This document shows positions 9,728 to 18,079 of a DNA stretch of 64,000 nucleotides, one piece after another. Made by a program: the position numbers and the translations under genes. This stretch comes from Aureisphaera sp963669405 (GTDB lineage: Bacteria > Bacteroidota > Bacteroidia > Flavobacteriales > Flavobacteriaceae), in NCBI GenBank assembly GCA_963669405.2, contig CAXXHF010000002.1, positions 558,001-622,000 of the forward strand. The letters run 5' to 3'. How positions within the stretch are numbered: position 1 is the stretch's first letter; each line of letters begins with the position of its first letter. The notes below the pieces were generated by a model. The model saw only the letters and a list, made by a program, of their open reading frames with translations. It ran no database searches and was not told the DNA's origin.

Positions 9728-10957
9728 TTATTTCACCATTAATCTCTGAGCTTTTTTATCATTCACTTTTACAAAGTATACTCCACTATTAAGTGCAGAA
9801 ATATCCAATGTATGGCTTTGTAATTGGCTAGTAAGATCTACTTGCATAATTCTCTTTCCTAAAATGGAGAAAACCTCCACTTTTTTAACTGGTTCTTCTT
9901 CAGAAACAATATTTACTTGTCCTTGAGCAGGGTTTGGATATATAGAAACTGTTGCAGTTTCCAACTCATCCTGTCCTAATACCTCAAAACCAAATACATA
10001 TACTCCACTACCATCATTTATATAGATATTTCCAGTCTCTGGTGAAGGATATACCCCAAAAGCACCAGCAAAACCTTCTCCAGTTGCAGAACTTGTATCA
10101 TACTCATCTGCCAAAGCCAATTGAGATGGATCTGATATATCAAATATTTTAAGGCCTGCAGTGTAATATGATGTATATGCATAATCATCAATTACATACA
10201 TATTATGAGGAGTGGCATTAGGATCAGCTACATTACTAACTCTTACAGGAGCTGCAGGGTTAGAAATGTCCCATACCGAAATATCAGCCTGAGGGTGGTT
10301 TCCTAATTCATCACAGATATATAGATAGTTCCCATCAGTAGAAATATCGCCTTGATGGTGGTAAGTAATATCAGAATCGTTAATTGCTGTAATCAATGTA
10401 GGATTAGCTGGATCAGCAACATTATACAAGAAGGTTCCTGCATATCCATGACAATCGATCATTAACTCTCCACGAATAGTAACATCATGCCCTTCTGAAC
10501 CCACAGAGGCAATCTGTTGGGGAGCTAAAGGATTTGCATTAAGGTCATAAATAGTAACTCCTGGAGAGGAAGCATACATATAACCACGTTCTTCTATATA
10601 GATATTATGAGATGAAGGGAATGTACCCGCTATAACAGGGTTAGCTGGATCACTTATATCTACAATGGATGCTGTTCCCGATCCACCATTAACACAGTAA
10701 ACATAGTTTTGCCAAACTTTTACATCAAATCCAGGTACACTCGTAAGGTGTGCGACTTGAGTAGGGTTGGTTGGATCTGTCACGTCTACTACAGACATTC
10801 CATTACCACCAACGATGGCATAAACATTCCCAGTAGCATCATCTATATATTCCCAAATATCAGTGCCAGAATTTCCAGAGGTCAAACTACCCTTTAATAC
10901 AATCTGTGAAAAACAGAAAAAGGGTGCAAGTAATAAAAGAAAAGTAACTTTTTTCAT
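9728..10957 (-). CDS. Choice-of-anchor B / LVIVD-repeat surface protein with T9SS sorting domain
   Basis: The 409-residue protein has a signal peptide (KKVTFLLLLAPFFCFSQ). About 300 residues follow of repeated blades with the pattern V-D-[VI]-[ST]-D-P-x-N-P (MSVVDVTDPTNPTQVAHL, ASIVDISDPANPVIAG, LKIFDISDPSQLALAD), typical of LVIVD/choice-of-anchor B beta-propellers. The C-terminal 75 residues are a type A T9SS sorting domain (SIYPNPAQGQVNI through SGVYFVKV). It should therefore be exported across the outer membrane by the PorU/PorV system and attached or released. Its molecular partner is unknown. Confidence 0.88.
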   Translation of the reverse strand: MKKVTFLLLLAPFFCFSQIVLKGSLTSGNSGTDIWEYIDDATGNVYAIVGGNGMSVVDVTDPTNPTQVAHLTSVPGFDVKVWQNYVYCVNGGSGTASIVDISDPANPVIAGTFPSSHNIYIEERGYMYASSPGVTIYDLNANPLAPQQIASVGSEGHDVTIRGELMIDCHGYAGTFLYNVADPANPTLITAINDSDITYHHQGDISTDGNYLYICDELGNHPQADISVWDISNPAAPVRVSNVADPNATPHNMYVIDDYAYTSYYTAGLKIFDISDPSQLALADEYDTSSATGEGFAGAFGVYPSPETGNIYINDGSGVYVFGFEVLGQDELETATVSIYPNPAQGQVNIVSEEEPVKKVEVFSILGKRIMQVDLTSQLQSHTLDISALNSGVYFVKVNDKKAQRLMVK

Positions 10958-10990
10958 TTTTTGATTTTTTATGGTTTAAGGTAACTCAAT

Positions 10991-10998
10991 CAAATATA
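10991..10998 (-). promoter_or_regulatory. -7 promoter element of the LVIVD gene
   Basis: Read on the minus strand this is TATATTTG, an exact TAnnTTTG match, 33 bases before the start codon at 10957. Confidence 0.5.
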
Positions 10999-11030
10999 GC
11001 TATTTATAACTCCTAACGGTGTTAACTAAG

Positions 11031-11049
11031 AAAATTATGAGATAATTTT
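11031..11049. repeat. AT-rich inverted repeat in a divergent intergenic region
   Basis: AAAATTAT, GAG, ATAATTTT form a perfect 8-bp dyad with a 3-base centre. It sits in the 180-bp gap between two divergent genes, upstream of the minus-strand -7 element. It could be an operator, but such AT-rich dyads also arise by chance. Confidence 0.35.
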
Positions 11050-11137
11050 AACCTAGACTTCTTAAAAATGTAACCAAAATCTCACTTTTACGACCTATGT
11101 TGTACATTCGTAATTAAAATTCTGAATCTCAACAAAT

Positions 11138-11695
11138 ATGGCAAGAACCGAATCCAAAATGCTTCCTTTAGGGACGAAAGCACCTAATTTCAAATTGATC
11201 GATGCTGTTAGCAACGACCCTTATACTTTAGATGACATTGCTGGTAAGAAAGGTACGGTTGTTATGTTTATTTGCAATCATTGTCCTTTTGTAATTCATG
11301 TAAATGAAGAAATTGTGCGGGTTGCCAATGATTACCATGTAACTGGTTTTGGGTTTGTGGCCATAAGCAGTAATGATGTTGAAAACTACCCTCAGGATGG
11401 ACCAGACAAAATGTGGGAAGTTGCTAGAACCAATCATTATCCTTTTCCTTACCTCTACGATGAAACCCAAGAAGTTGCAAAGGCTTATGATGCTGCTTGC
11501 ACCCCTGATTTTTTTGTGTTCAATGCCGAACATAAACTCGTATACCGTGGTCAGTTAGACAATTCTAGGCCCGGCAACAGTATTCCTGTTAATGGCCGTG
11601 ATCTCCGAGAGGCATTAGACAATATCCTTAACAACAGTCCTCAACGAATTGATCAAAAACCCAGTATAGGTTGTAATATAAAGTGGAAGGAATGA
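11138..11695 (+). CDS. Thioredoxin-fold redoxin family protein
   Basis: The 185-residue cytoplasmic protein has an AhpC/TSA-thioredoxin fold. It opens with LPLGTKAPNFKLIDAVS, followed by the redox centre ICNHCPFVIHVNEE (a CNHC version of CxxC near residues 48-51) and the downstream CTPDFFVF strand. The family is widespread in Bacteroidota and is usually annotated simply as a thioredoxin family protein. No signal peptide is visible. It is monocistronic, facing away from the LVIVD gene. The reductase partner and substrate are not evident. Confidence 0.85.
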   Translation: MARTESKMLPLGTKAPNFKLIDAVSNDPYTLDDIAGKKGTVVMFICNHCPFVIHVNEEIVRVANDYHVTGFGFVAISSNDVENYPQDGPDKMWEVARTNHYPFPYLYDETQEVAKAYDAACTPDFFVFNAEHKLVYRGQLDNSRPGNSIPVNGRDLREALDNILNNSPQRIDQKPSIGCNIKWKE

Positions 11696-11754
11696 TCTAA
11701 TCTTCCTTTTTCTCACTAAATACTCATTTTTAAAAACTCCATAACTCCGTTTTA

Positions 11755-11762
11755 TATCTTTG
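11755..11762 (+). promoter_or_regulatory. -7 promoter element of the DUF1028 gene
   Basis: TATCTTTG exactly matches TAnnTTTG and lies 21 bases before the ATG at 11784. A TTG at 11760 that could extend the reading frame lies inside this element, which supports the ATG as the true start. Confidence 0.6.
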
Positions 11763-11783
11763 GTGAAACAAAGTAAAGAAGTT

Positions 11784-12764
11784 ATGAGAAAAATCAATCT
11801 GTTTTTATTCCTGCTAATTTCTGCAACAGGTATAGCACAACACACTTTTTCTATTGTTGCTGTAGATGCAACCACTGGAGAAATTGGAAGTGCAGGGGCT
11901 ACTTGCATAGCCTCCGAAGATGGTGCACAAGATATAAGTGATATTGTTCTAGGTGTGGGAGCCATTCATACCCAATCTTTCTGGAACCCTACCAATCAAG
12001 CGAATGCTAGAACAAGAATGGAAGCTGGAGATTCTCCCCAAGAAATTATCGATTGGCTTATTGCCAACGATATTGGCAACGATCCCACTACAAGACAATA
12101 CAACATAGTAGACCTTAATGGAGGCAATCCTAGGAGCGCGGCATTTACAGGTGAAAACTGCTTTGCAGAATTTATTCATATAACAGGCCCTAATTATGCC
12201 ATTGCAGGTAACATACTAATTTCAGAAGATGTGGTTAACGATATGGAGACTGCTTTTCTTAATACCAACGGAACACTGGCAGACAAGCTGATGGCTGCAT
12301 TACAAGGAGCCAAAAGGCCTGGTGCAGATAGTCGTTGCCTTAACGATGGAGTTAGCTCCCTTTCTGCGTTTTTACGAGTAGCAGATCCTACAGATACCGA
12401 TAGCAGTTACGGAAATTTATCTCTGGATTTGAATGTTTGGGTAACCACAACAGTTTTTGAACCTATCGATGCCCTTCAAGATGCTTATGATGCAACTCTT
12501 TCTAATGAAATTTTTAAATCTGTAAAAGTATCTATTGCCCCCAATCCTGCTACTGAACAGGTAACTATTAAAACTGCCAACAATGTGATCACAAAATACA
12601 AGATCGTAGATATTACAGGGAGAGTAGTTACGGAACGGGCAATAGGGTCTCCAAAAAACCACATTTATTTTGATGTCTTGAATTACCCAACTGGTATTTA
12701 TTTCATTTCACTATATCAAGAAAATGGAAACCAATTAACCACAGAAAAATTTATAGTTCAATAG
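11784..12764 (+). CDS. DUF1028 (Ntn-hydrolase-like) protein with T9SS sorting domain
   Basis: The 326-residue protein starts with a signal peptide (RKINLFLFLLISATGIAQ). The DUF1028 domain follows directly: HTFSIVAVDATTGEIGSAGA is the family's characteristic start, with DSRCLNDGVSSLSAFLRVA later. DUF1028 proteins have an Ntn-hydrolase-like fold with no settled activity. The last 75 residues are a T9SS type A sorting domain (SIAPNPATEQVTI through GIYFISLY). Export by T9SS is therefore predicted. It is a single-gene unit with its own -7 element and terminator. Confidence 0.87.
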   Translation: MRKINLFLFLLISATGIAQHTFSIVAVDATTGEIGSAGATCIASEDGAQDISDIVLGVGAIHTQSFWNPTNQANARTRMEAGDSPQEIIDWLIANDIGNDPTTRQYNIVDLNGGNPRSAAFTGENCFAEFIHITGPNYAIAGNILISEDVVNDMETAFLNTNGTLADKLMAALQGAKRPGADSRCLNDGVSSLSAFLRVADPTDTDSSYGNLSLDLNVWVTTTVFEPIDALQDAYDATLSNEIFKSVKVSIAPNPATEQVTIKTANNVITKYKIVDITGRVVTERAIGSPKNHIYFDVLNYPTGIYFISLYQENGNQLTTEKFIVQ

Positions 12765-12770
12765 AACTAT

Positions 12771-12802
12771 AAAAAAGTGGGTTAAACACCCACTTTTAGT
12801 TT
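12771..12802. terminator. Bidirectional terminator between DUF1028 and DinB genes
   Basis: The arms AAAAGTGGGT and ACCCACTTTT (12773-12782 and 12788-12797) enclose a 5-base loop. T-rich runs follow on both strands. It overlaps the last codons of the minus-strand DinB gene. Confidence 0.8.
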
Positions 12803-13321
12803 TTCCAAGGCATTCTTTATATGTGCATAATGATGCATACTATGCCAAGAATACATTAGTGCCAATGTTTTCAAATTCATGGTAGCTCCAGTTTCTGGAT
12901 GTACAAACGTACGTTCCCATTGGTCCTCGTTTAATATTCGAAGTAGATGAACCAATTTATGATGAATCACTTCCAAATGAGTAATGGACCATGCAATGGG
13001 AGCCGTATCGTAATCACCAAAAGCCGCCCATGCTTTTTCATCATAAGCTTTTATAGTAGGATTCTCTTCCGTAAGTGTCCACTTAAAACGTATATAGCTG
13101 TTATGATGACTATCTGAAATATGGTGTATCAATTGTCTAATGGTCCACCCACCTTCTCTATAAGGGCTTTCTAATTGTTCTTCGGATATACCTTGCAGTA
13201 AATTTTTTAAGTTTTCCGGGAAAATTTCCAAAACAGTAATGGCTTCATTCAAAAGGGAGTCGGAAATATGTTCGGGAGCTGCAAACCTCCCAATTGGATA
13301 TCGCAATTTTTCTAAATTCAT
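12782..13321 (-). CDS. DinB/YfiT-family putative metal-dependent transferase
   Basis: The 179-residue four-helix protein is of the DinB superfamily, YfiT branch, whose studied members include bacillithiol S-transferases. It opens LRYPIGRFAAPEHISDSL. The metal-binding histidines appear to be those in RQLIHHISDSHHNSYIRFK (about residues 66-74) and the C-terminal SWHSMHHYAHI (about 159-169). Whether this organism makes bacillithiol cannot be judged from this window. It lies directly downstream of the immunophilin gene, but the terminator between them suggests separate transcription. Confidence 0.85.
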   Translation of the reverse strand: MNLEKLRYPIGRFAAPEHISDSLLNEAITVLEIFPENLKNLLQGISEEQLESPYREGGWTIRQLIHHISDSHHNSYIRFKWTLTEENPTIKAYDEKAWAAFGDYDTAPIAWSITHLEVIHHKLVHLLRILNEDQWERTFVHPETGATMNLKTLALMYSWHSMHHYAHIKNALEKLKVGV

Positions 13322-13340
13322 AACGTAAAAGGTTTCCGTA

Positions 13341-13374
13341 AAAATAAAAAACGTCCTCTGAACAAGGACGTTTT
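13341..13374 (-). terminator. Terminator of the dual immunophilin gene
   Basis: Read on the minus strand, AAAACGTCCT and AGGACGTTTT (13348-13357 and 13365-13374) pair around a 7-base loop. A run of T follows to about 13341. It ends the transcript from 14335. Confidence 0.85.
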
Positions 13375-13402
13375 CTTTATATTGATATAAACAGTTTATG
13401 AA

Positions 13403-14335
13403 CTATTTTACATTCATTAGTTCCACATCAAAAACCAAAGTGGCATTGGGAGGAATTACCCCGCCAGCTCCTCGACTTCCATATGCTAAATGAGAAGGAA
13501 TTACAAACCGGGCTTTGTCTCCTACCTGTAACAATTGGATACCTTCATCCCATCCAGGAATCACATTTCCCATACCTAACGGAAATTCAATAGGATTTCC
13601 ACGTTTGTAAGAGTTGTCAAACTCGCCTCCATCAGCAAACATTCCTTTGTAATGTACTGCAACGGTCTTTCCTTGTTCGGCTTTTGCTCCATCACCCTTT
13701 TGAATAATTTGATAACGCAATCCACTTTCAGTCTCATCAAAACCTTCTGAAATAGATGTCAGTAATTCTTTCTGTGCTTTTAAGGCAGCGGCCTCTCTTT
13801 CGGCTTTAGCTCCATTAAACTGACGAAAAGCTTCTACTGCATTCCAGTTTTGAGCATCTTCACCTACGCGAATCACTTCCACTTTTTGCATGGTATCACC
13901 TTGGGCCACACTGTCTACAACAGCCTGCCCTTCTACAACATGTCCAAATACAGTATGTTTGTTATCCAACCAATCAGTAGGTACATGTGTAATGAAAAAT
14001 TGACTTCCATTGGTTCCTGGTCCTGCATTGGCCATAGAAAGAACTCCTGGCTTGTCGTGTTTTAGTTCTGGATGAAACTCATCTTCAAAGTTATAACCGG
14101 GACCACCAGCACCTGTTCCGTTTGGATCTCCTCCTTGAACCATAAAGTCTGGGATTACCCTGTGGAATTTCAAGCCATCATAATAAGGTGTTCCTTGAGG
14201 CTTGGCTTCATTTTCCAAGTTTCCTTCTGCCAATCCAACAAAGTTACCTACGGTACCTGGTGTTTTGTCATGAGTTAATTTGATTAGGATTTCTCCTTTT
14301 TCGGTAGTGATTTTAGCGTAAATACCGTCTTGCAT
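13403..14335 (-). CDS. Cyclophilin-FKBP dual-family peptidyl-prolyl isomerase
   Basis: The 310-residue protein joins two unrelated prolyl isomerase folds. Residues about 5-160 are a cyclophilin (FHRVIPDFMVQGGDPNGTG, NGSQFFITHVPTDWLDNKHT). A helical linker of about 40 residues follows, and residues about 200-310 are an FKBP (VAVHYKGMFADGGEFDNSY, GWDEGIQLLQVGDKA, PSHLAYGSRGAGGVIPPNA). This cyclophilin-linker-FKBP order is the known bacterial form of the dual-family immunophilins. No signal peptide is seen, so it is predicted to be cytoplasmic. It probably helps protein folding. Confidence 0.93.
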   Translation of the reverse strand: MQDGIYAKITTEKGEILIKLTHDKTPGTVGNFVGLAEGNLENEAKPQGTPYYDGLKFHRVIPDFMVQGGDPNGTGAGGPGYNFEDEFHPELKHDKPGVLSMANAGPGTNGSQFFITHVPTDWLDNKHTVFGHVVEGQAVVDSVAQGDTMQKVEVIRVGEDAQNWNAVEAFRQFNGAKAEREAAALKAQKELLTSISEGFDETESGLRYQIIQKGDGAKAEQGKTVAVHYKGMFADGGEFDNSYKRGNPIEFPLGMGNVIPGWDEGIQLLQVGDKARFVIPSHLAYGSRGAGGVIPPNATLVFDVELMNVK

Positions 14336-14357
14336 ATTCGTAATTTTTTATGAGCTG

Positions 14358-14365
14358 CAAAGGTA
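14358..14365 (-). promoter_or_regulatory. -7 promoter element of the immunophilin gene
   Basis: On the minus strand the bases read TACCTTTG, identical to the element before the SulP gene, 22 bases upstream of the start codon at 14335. Confidence 0.55.
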
Positions 14366-14433
14366 CGGTTTTGAGTAAGAAGGCAGAAATGAAAATTAAA
14401 GTTAAATTGCATATCTAACTTAAACCATAATTC

Positions 14434-14733
14434 ATGCTAGGACTAATTCTCATTTACTTTATTGGAAAAAATTTTTATAAACTAGCTGAAGCCCATGGTA
14501 AAAGTAAATGGGGATTTGCCATTTTAGGGGTGATCTCTTATTATTTTGGCACTTTTGTTTTTGGGATGATTATTGGAATCATTATAGAATTATGGAGTAC
14601 TTCTTCTATTGATGATTTTAGTGATATGCAATTAGGGTTTATGGCCTTGCCTTTTGGCATACTTACCTGTGTTGGCTTATACTATCTATTGAAAAGACTT
14701 TGGAAAAAGATGAAAAAGTTGATGAAGTCCTAA
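14434..14733 (+). CDS. Small membrane protein of unknown function
   Basis: The 99-residue protein has a short N-terminal hydrophobic stretch (residues 2-10), a strong membrane segment (about 26-50) and another (about 67-84), ending in a lysine-rich tail (KRLWKKMKKLMKS). The lysine-rich tail suggests the C-terminus is cytoplasmic. I do not recognise a family. It is divergent from the immunophilin gene and convergent with the Rieske operon, with no obvious partner. Confidence 0.6.
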   Translation: MLGLILIYFIGKNFYKLAEAHGKSKWGFAILGVISYYFGTFVFGMIIGIIIELWSTSSIDDFSDMQLGFMALPFGILTCVGLYYLLKRLWKKMKKLMKS

Positions 14734-14766
14734 TCGATGATATAGGGAAGTCTTGATTATCTCGTT

Positions 14767-14850
14767 TTATGCGTAAACTGGAACCATTTTGTCCACCCCT
14801 CTTATCACAAACAAAAGTCCTATCCCGAAGTATATACTTAGTAATACCAT
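14767..14850 (-). CDS. Possible 27-residue single-pass membrane peptide
   Basis: A short reading frame (MVLLSIYFGIGLLFVIRG, then DKMVPVYA) starts at 14850, 24 bases after the stop of the Rieske-TPP gene. It encodes one membrane helix and a short polar tail. It lies in the only stretch between that gene and the convergent small membrane protein. No ribosome-binding site is clear, and a hydrophobic 27-codon frame may be chance. Confidence 0.25.
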   Translation of the reverse strand: MVLLSIYFGIGLLFVIRGVDKMVPVYA

Positions 14851-14874
14851 AAAGATGTTAATAATGAAGTCATA

Positions 14875-16827
14875 CTAGATAAGATTTACATCACATACAA
14901 TATCCAATAAAGCGGGGCCATCATGATCCCGCAATCGAATCATGGCTGCTTCCAAATCTGCAATATCTTCTACTCGAATTCCCAAAGCACCGCAGTTATT
15001 TGCATAATCAGCAAAATTGGGATTGTGCAAACTGGTTTGCCATACGTTTAGCTCGGCCGCTCGTTGCTCCTTCGAAATTTTCCCGAGTTCAGAATTATTC
15101 AACAATACATGCTTAATATTCATATTGTATTTTACCAACGTCATCCATTCACCTAAATACTGTCCTAAACCACCGTCTCCTGAAACAGACCAAATAGGTC
15201 GCTCCTTTCCTTGTGCTGCCCATGCTCCCATAGCAGCGGGAAGTGCAAAACCTATGGATCCTAAATATCCTGACATAATAATGGATTGGTTTTTTGGTTC
15301 AAAATAGCGTCCAAAAGAATACGTATTGTTTCCTACATCAACAGCAATTACTGCGTTTTCTGGTGTAATTCTATTCATGGCATCGAAAACGGCAATAGAA
15401 CTGATTCCTTCCTTTCCTTGATCTTTTAGTCTACTTTCTTTTTCTGTTTTCCAAATATTCCAACGGTTTGCAATCTCATCGCGTTGGTCTATGGTATTCA
15501 ATTTATTGTGAGTGGCTTCTTCAATGCGTTTTAATGTTTCGGAAATCTCCCCCCAAAGTGCCGCATCAATCTTATGAAACTTGCTCAATGCCATAGGATC
15601 AAAATCTACTTGAATGAGTGGTTTTTTAGGAGTAATTCCTGTATGGTTAGAAAAAGAAGCTCCAAAAACGATCAACAAATCACTTTCGTTCATAAACCAA
15701 GAAGCAATGGGAGTTCCGCTTCTGCCCAATACACCACAACCAAGTTCGTGATGATCTGGAATAAGTCCTTTTCCTTTAAAAGTGGTGATCACTGGGCAAT
15801 TCATTTTTTTGGCAAAGGAAATAATGGCCTCCATATCAAAACGTGCTCCGTGTCCTACAATGATTGCTGGGCGCTTGGAAGCTAAAATCATCTGTGTTGC
15901 TTTGTCCAACATCTGTTGAGGTGGTGCAATATTCATAGGGGTTATACGACCATCAGAGGTTTGTGCTTTTTCCCGCTTGGGCTTTGGTGTAAAAGCTACT
16001 TCATCAGGAAAAGTTATATGTGAAACATCTCGTTTTACCAAGGCATTTTTAATAGCTAAGGACATTAACTCACTATGACGGGAATGCTCCTGAACGGCAT
16101 GATTAAAATCTGCCACGGTTTGAAAAGCCTTTACTAGGTCTACTTCTTGAAATGCTCCCGTTCCTAACACATGTGTATTTACCTGCCCAGAAAGTGCTAA
16201 CATGGGAGCACGATCTACTTTGGCATCCCACATACCAGTAAACATATTAGTGGCTCCAGGTCCAGCAATTCCGAAACACGCTGCTGGTTTTCCTGTTAAT
16301 TTCGCATATCCTGATGCAGCAAAAGCGGCTGCTCCTTCATGACGGATTCCAAAATACTGGAGTTTTCCTTTTTCTTCTAATCGACGCATAGCATCTGCTA
16401 CGCCTAAATTGCTATGCCCCACCATTCCAAAAACAGTATCGACACCCCAATTAACCATGGTTTCCATCATAACATCCGAAATAGTATCTACATGAGGAGC
16501 TTCTTCTTCTAATGCCACATAAACAGCATCGCTCTCTTCTTTTACTTCGAAAGTTTTTATTCCGTCATCATATCCTCCAGGTGGTAATCCAGTACAAGGA
16601 TGGAAATCCCAACCGTGCCATGGACAACGTAACATTCCATTTTCAATAGAACCTTCTCCTAGCGGGCCTCCTTGGTGTGGACATTTATTATCTAATGCTG
16701 AAAATTTTCCTTCGAAATGAGTTAGACAAATACCATGATGAGCAGCAGTTACCGTCATCACTCTTCCCTCTGGAAGCTCTTTTTTGTTGCTCAATACTTT
16801 ATGCCACACCTTTTTAGATTGTCCCAT
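14875..16827 (-). CDS. Rieske [2Fe-2S] domain fused to a thiamine-diphosphate enzyme (pyruvate oxidase/acetolactate synthase type)
   Basis: The protein has 650 residues. Residues 1-105 form a Rieske ferredoxin domain with all cluster ligands (Cys49, His51 in KCPHQG; Cys68, His71 in RCPWHG). From about 113 a full thiamine-diphosphate enzyme follows. It has the catalytic Glu164 (GIRHEGAAAFAASGYA), a central cofactor-type domain (about 300-430) and the diphosphate motif GDG at 550-552 paired with NN at 577-578. Enzymes of this class decarboxylate 2-oxoacids. A fused Rieske domain implies direct electron transfer from, or regulation of, the catalytic site. It is the last large gene of a four-gene unit and starts 15 bases after the antiporter gene. 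The substrate is unknown. Confidence 0.88.
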   Translation of the reverse strand: MGQSKKVWHKVLSNKKELPEGRVMTVTAAHHGICLTHFEGKFSALDNKCPHQGGPLGEGSIENGMLRCPWHGWDFHPCTGLPPGGYDDGIKTFEVKEESDAVYVALEEEAPHVDTISDVMMETMVNWGVDTVFGMVGHSNLGVADAMRRLEEKGKLQYFGIRHEGAAAFAASGYAKLTGKPAACFGIAGPGATNMFTGMWDAKVDRAPMLALSGQVNTHVLGTGAFQEVDLVKAFQTVADFNHAVQEHSRHSELMSLAIKNALVKRDVSHITFPDEVAFTPKPKREKAQTSDGRITPMNIAPPQQMLDKATQMILASKRPAIIVGHGARFDMEAIISFAKKMNCPVITTFKGKGLIPDHHELGCGVLGRSGTPIASWFMNESDLLIVFGASFSNHTGITPKKPLIQVDFDPMALSKFHKIDAALWGEISETLKRIEEATHNKLNTIDQRDEIANRWNIWKTEKESRLKDQGKEGISSIAVFDAMNRITPENAVIAVDVGNNTYSFGRYFEPKNQSIIMSGYLGSIGFALPAAMGAWAAQGKERPIWSVSGDGGLGQYLGEWMTLVKYNMNIKHVLLNNSELGKISKEQRAAELNVWQTSLHNPNFADYANNCGALGIRVEDIADLEAAMIRLRDHDGPALLDIVCDVNLI

Positions 16828-16842
16828 GTCTACGCTATTTTA

Positions 16843-18078
16843 TTATTTCAACAGTTTTACAATTAGTTTTTCAATGGTAAGCCCTTGTACAATAATAGAA
16901 AACACAACTACTATATATGTAGCAAACAATAGAGTATCTCTAATTTCTCCTTGAGGTAAGCTAAGTGCCAATGCAATAGAGATTCCACCACGCAATCCCG
17001 CCCAAGTAAGTATATACATTTGCTTTAGGTTTGAGCGGTGTTTCTTGCCAAGTAAAAAGTTAGCAAAAAACACAGAAATAAAACGAGCAACCAGCACAAT
17101 TACAATAGATGATATTCCTAAAATAAGATAGTTTAGATTGAAATCCAATGCTATGACTTCTATACCAATAAGTACAAATAAGACTGAATTTAGAATTTCG
17201 TCGATTACCTTCCAAAAAACATTCATGTGCACCTGTAGTTCTTTGCAAGCAGACTCTTTGTGTAACGTATTCCCTACCATAAGGCCAGCTACCACCATTG
17301 CTAAAGCGCCTGACACATGAAACAGTGAAGACAAGCTATATCCTCCCATAACAATAGCTAGAGAAACATGTACAGCTATAATTGGTTGTTTCCTTAAGTT
17401 TTGGATAAGTTTACTTCCTATATATCCCAATACAGCTCCCATGACCAAACCACCACCAGCTTCTTGTAAAAACTCTAACCCTATATGCGATAGATGAAAC
17501 TCTTCCATCATAGTTGCTAAAGAAACAATGGAAAGGAAAATCACAATTCCTACGCCATCATTGAAAAGGGATTCACCCACTATTTTTATCTCCAAATCCT
17601 TGGGAGCTCCTGCTTTTTTTAATAATGCCAGTACCGCAACTGGATCGGTAGGTGAAATGAGTGCCCCAAAAACCAAACAGTATATATAATTGATATCCAA
17701 TGAAAGCAACATTACAATTGCATAAACGCCTGTACCAATAAGAAAGGTAGATACCAAAACGCCAAAGGACGCATAGGTTATTACTGGTTTCCGTTCTTTA
17801 ATAAGTGAACCAAGGTTGACATGTATAGCACCGGCAAACAATAAAAATCCCAATAAAAAATCGAAAACTATAGCTTTAAAATCGATCTGCTCCACAAACA
17901 TGCAAGCATTAAAGAAAGCATCTTTATCTACAAATGAATATGCTCCAAATCCTAATGCCGTTATAATGGCAAGTAGCATAACACCAATGGTGTCTGGCAA
18001 TTTTAATAGTTTTCTATTAATAATGCTGAAAACAGCCGCTAATGAAATGATTGCTATGAAGAGCTGAAAGGTGTTCAT
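16843..18078 (-). CDS. CPA1-family Na+/H+ antiporter (NhaP type)
   Basis: The 411-residue polytopic protein has about 12 membrane helices. It carries the CPA1 transport core motifs LVFGALISPTDPVAVLAL (about 134-151) and KIVGESLFNDGVGIVIFL (about 164-181), with the ND pair of electroneutral antiporters. The later helix WAGLRGGISIALALSLP is also typical. It lacks the long cytoplasmic C-terminal tail of some family members. Start and stop are 1 base from the unassigned gene upstream and 15 from the Rieske-TPP gene downstream. It is therefore co-transcribed with two redox enzymes, suggesting coupling of pH or Na+ control to their activity. Confidence 0.92.
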   Translation of the reverse strand: MNTFQLFIAIISLAAVFSIINRKLLKLPDTIGVMLLAIITALGFGAYSFVDKDAFFNACMFVEQIDFKAIVFDFLLGFLLFAGAIHVNLGSLIKERKPVITYASFGVLVSTFLIGTGVYAIVMLLSLDINYIYCLVFGALISPTDPVAVLALLKKAGAPKDLEIKIVGESLFNDGVGIVIFLSIVSLATMMEEFHLSHIGLEFLQEAGGGLVMGAVLGYIGSKLIQNLRKQPIIAVHVSLAIVMGGYSLSSLFHVSGALAMVVAGLMVGNTLHKESACKELQVHMNVFWKVIDEILNSVLFVLIGIEVIALDFNLNYLILGISSIVIVLVARFISVFFANFLLGKKHRSNLKQMYILTWAGLRGGISIALALSLPQGEIRDTLLFATYIVVVFSIIVQGLTIEKLIVKLLK

Positions 18079-18079
18079 G

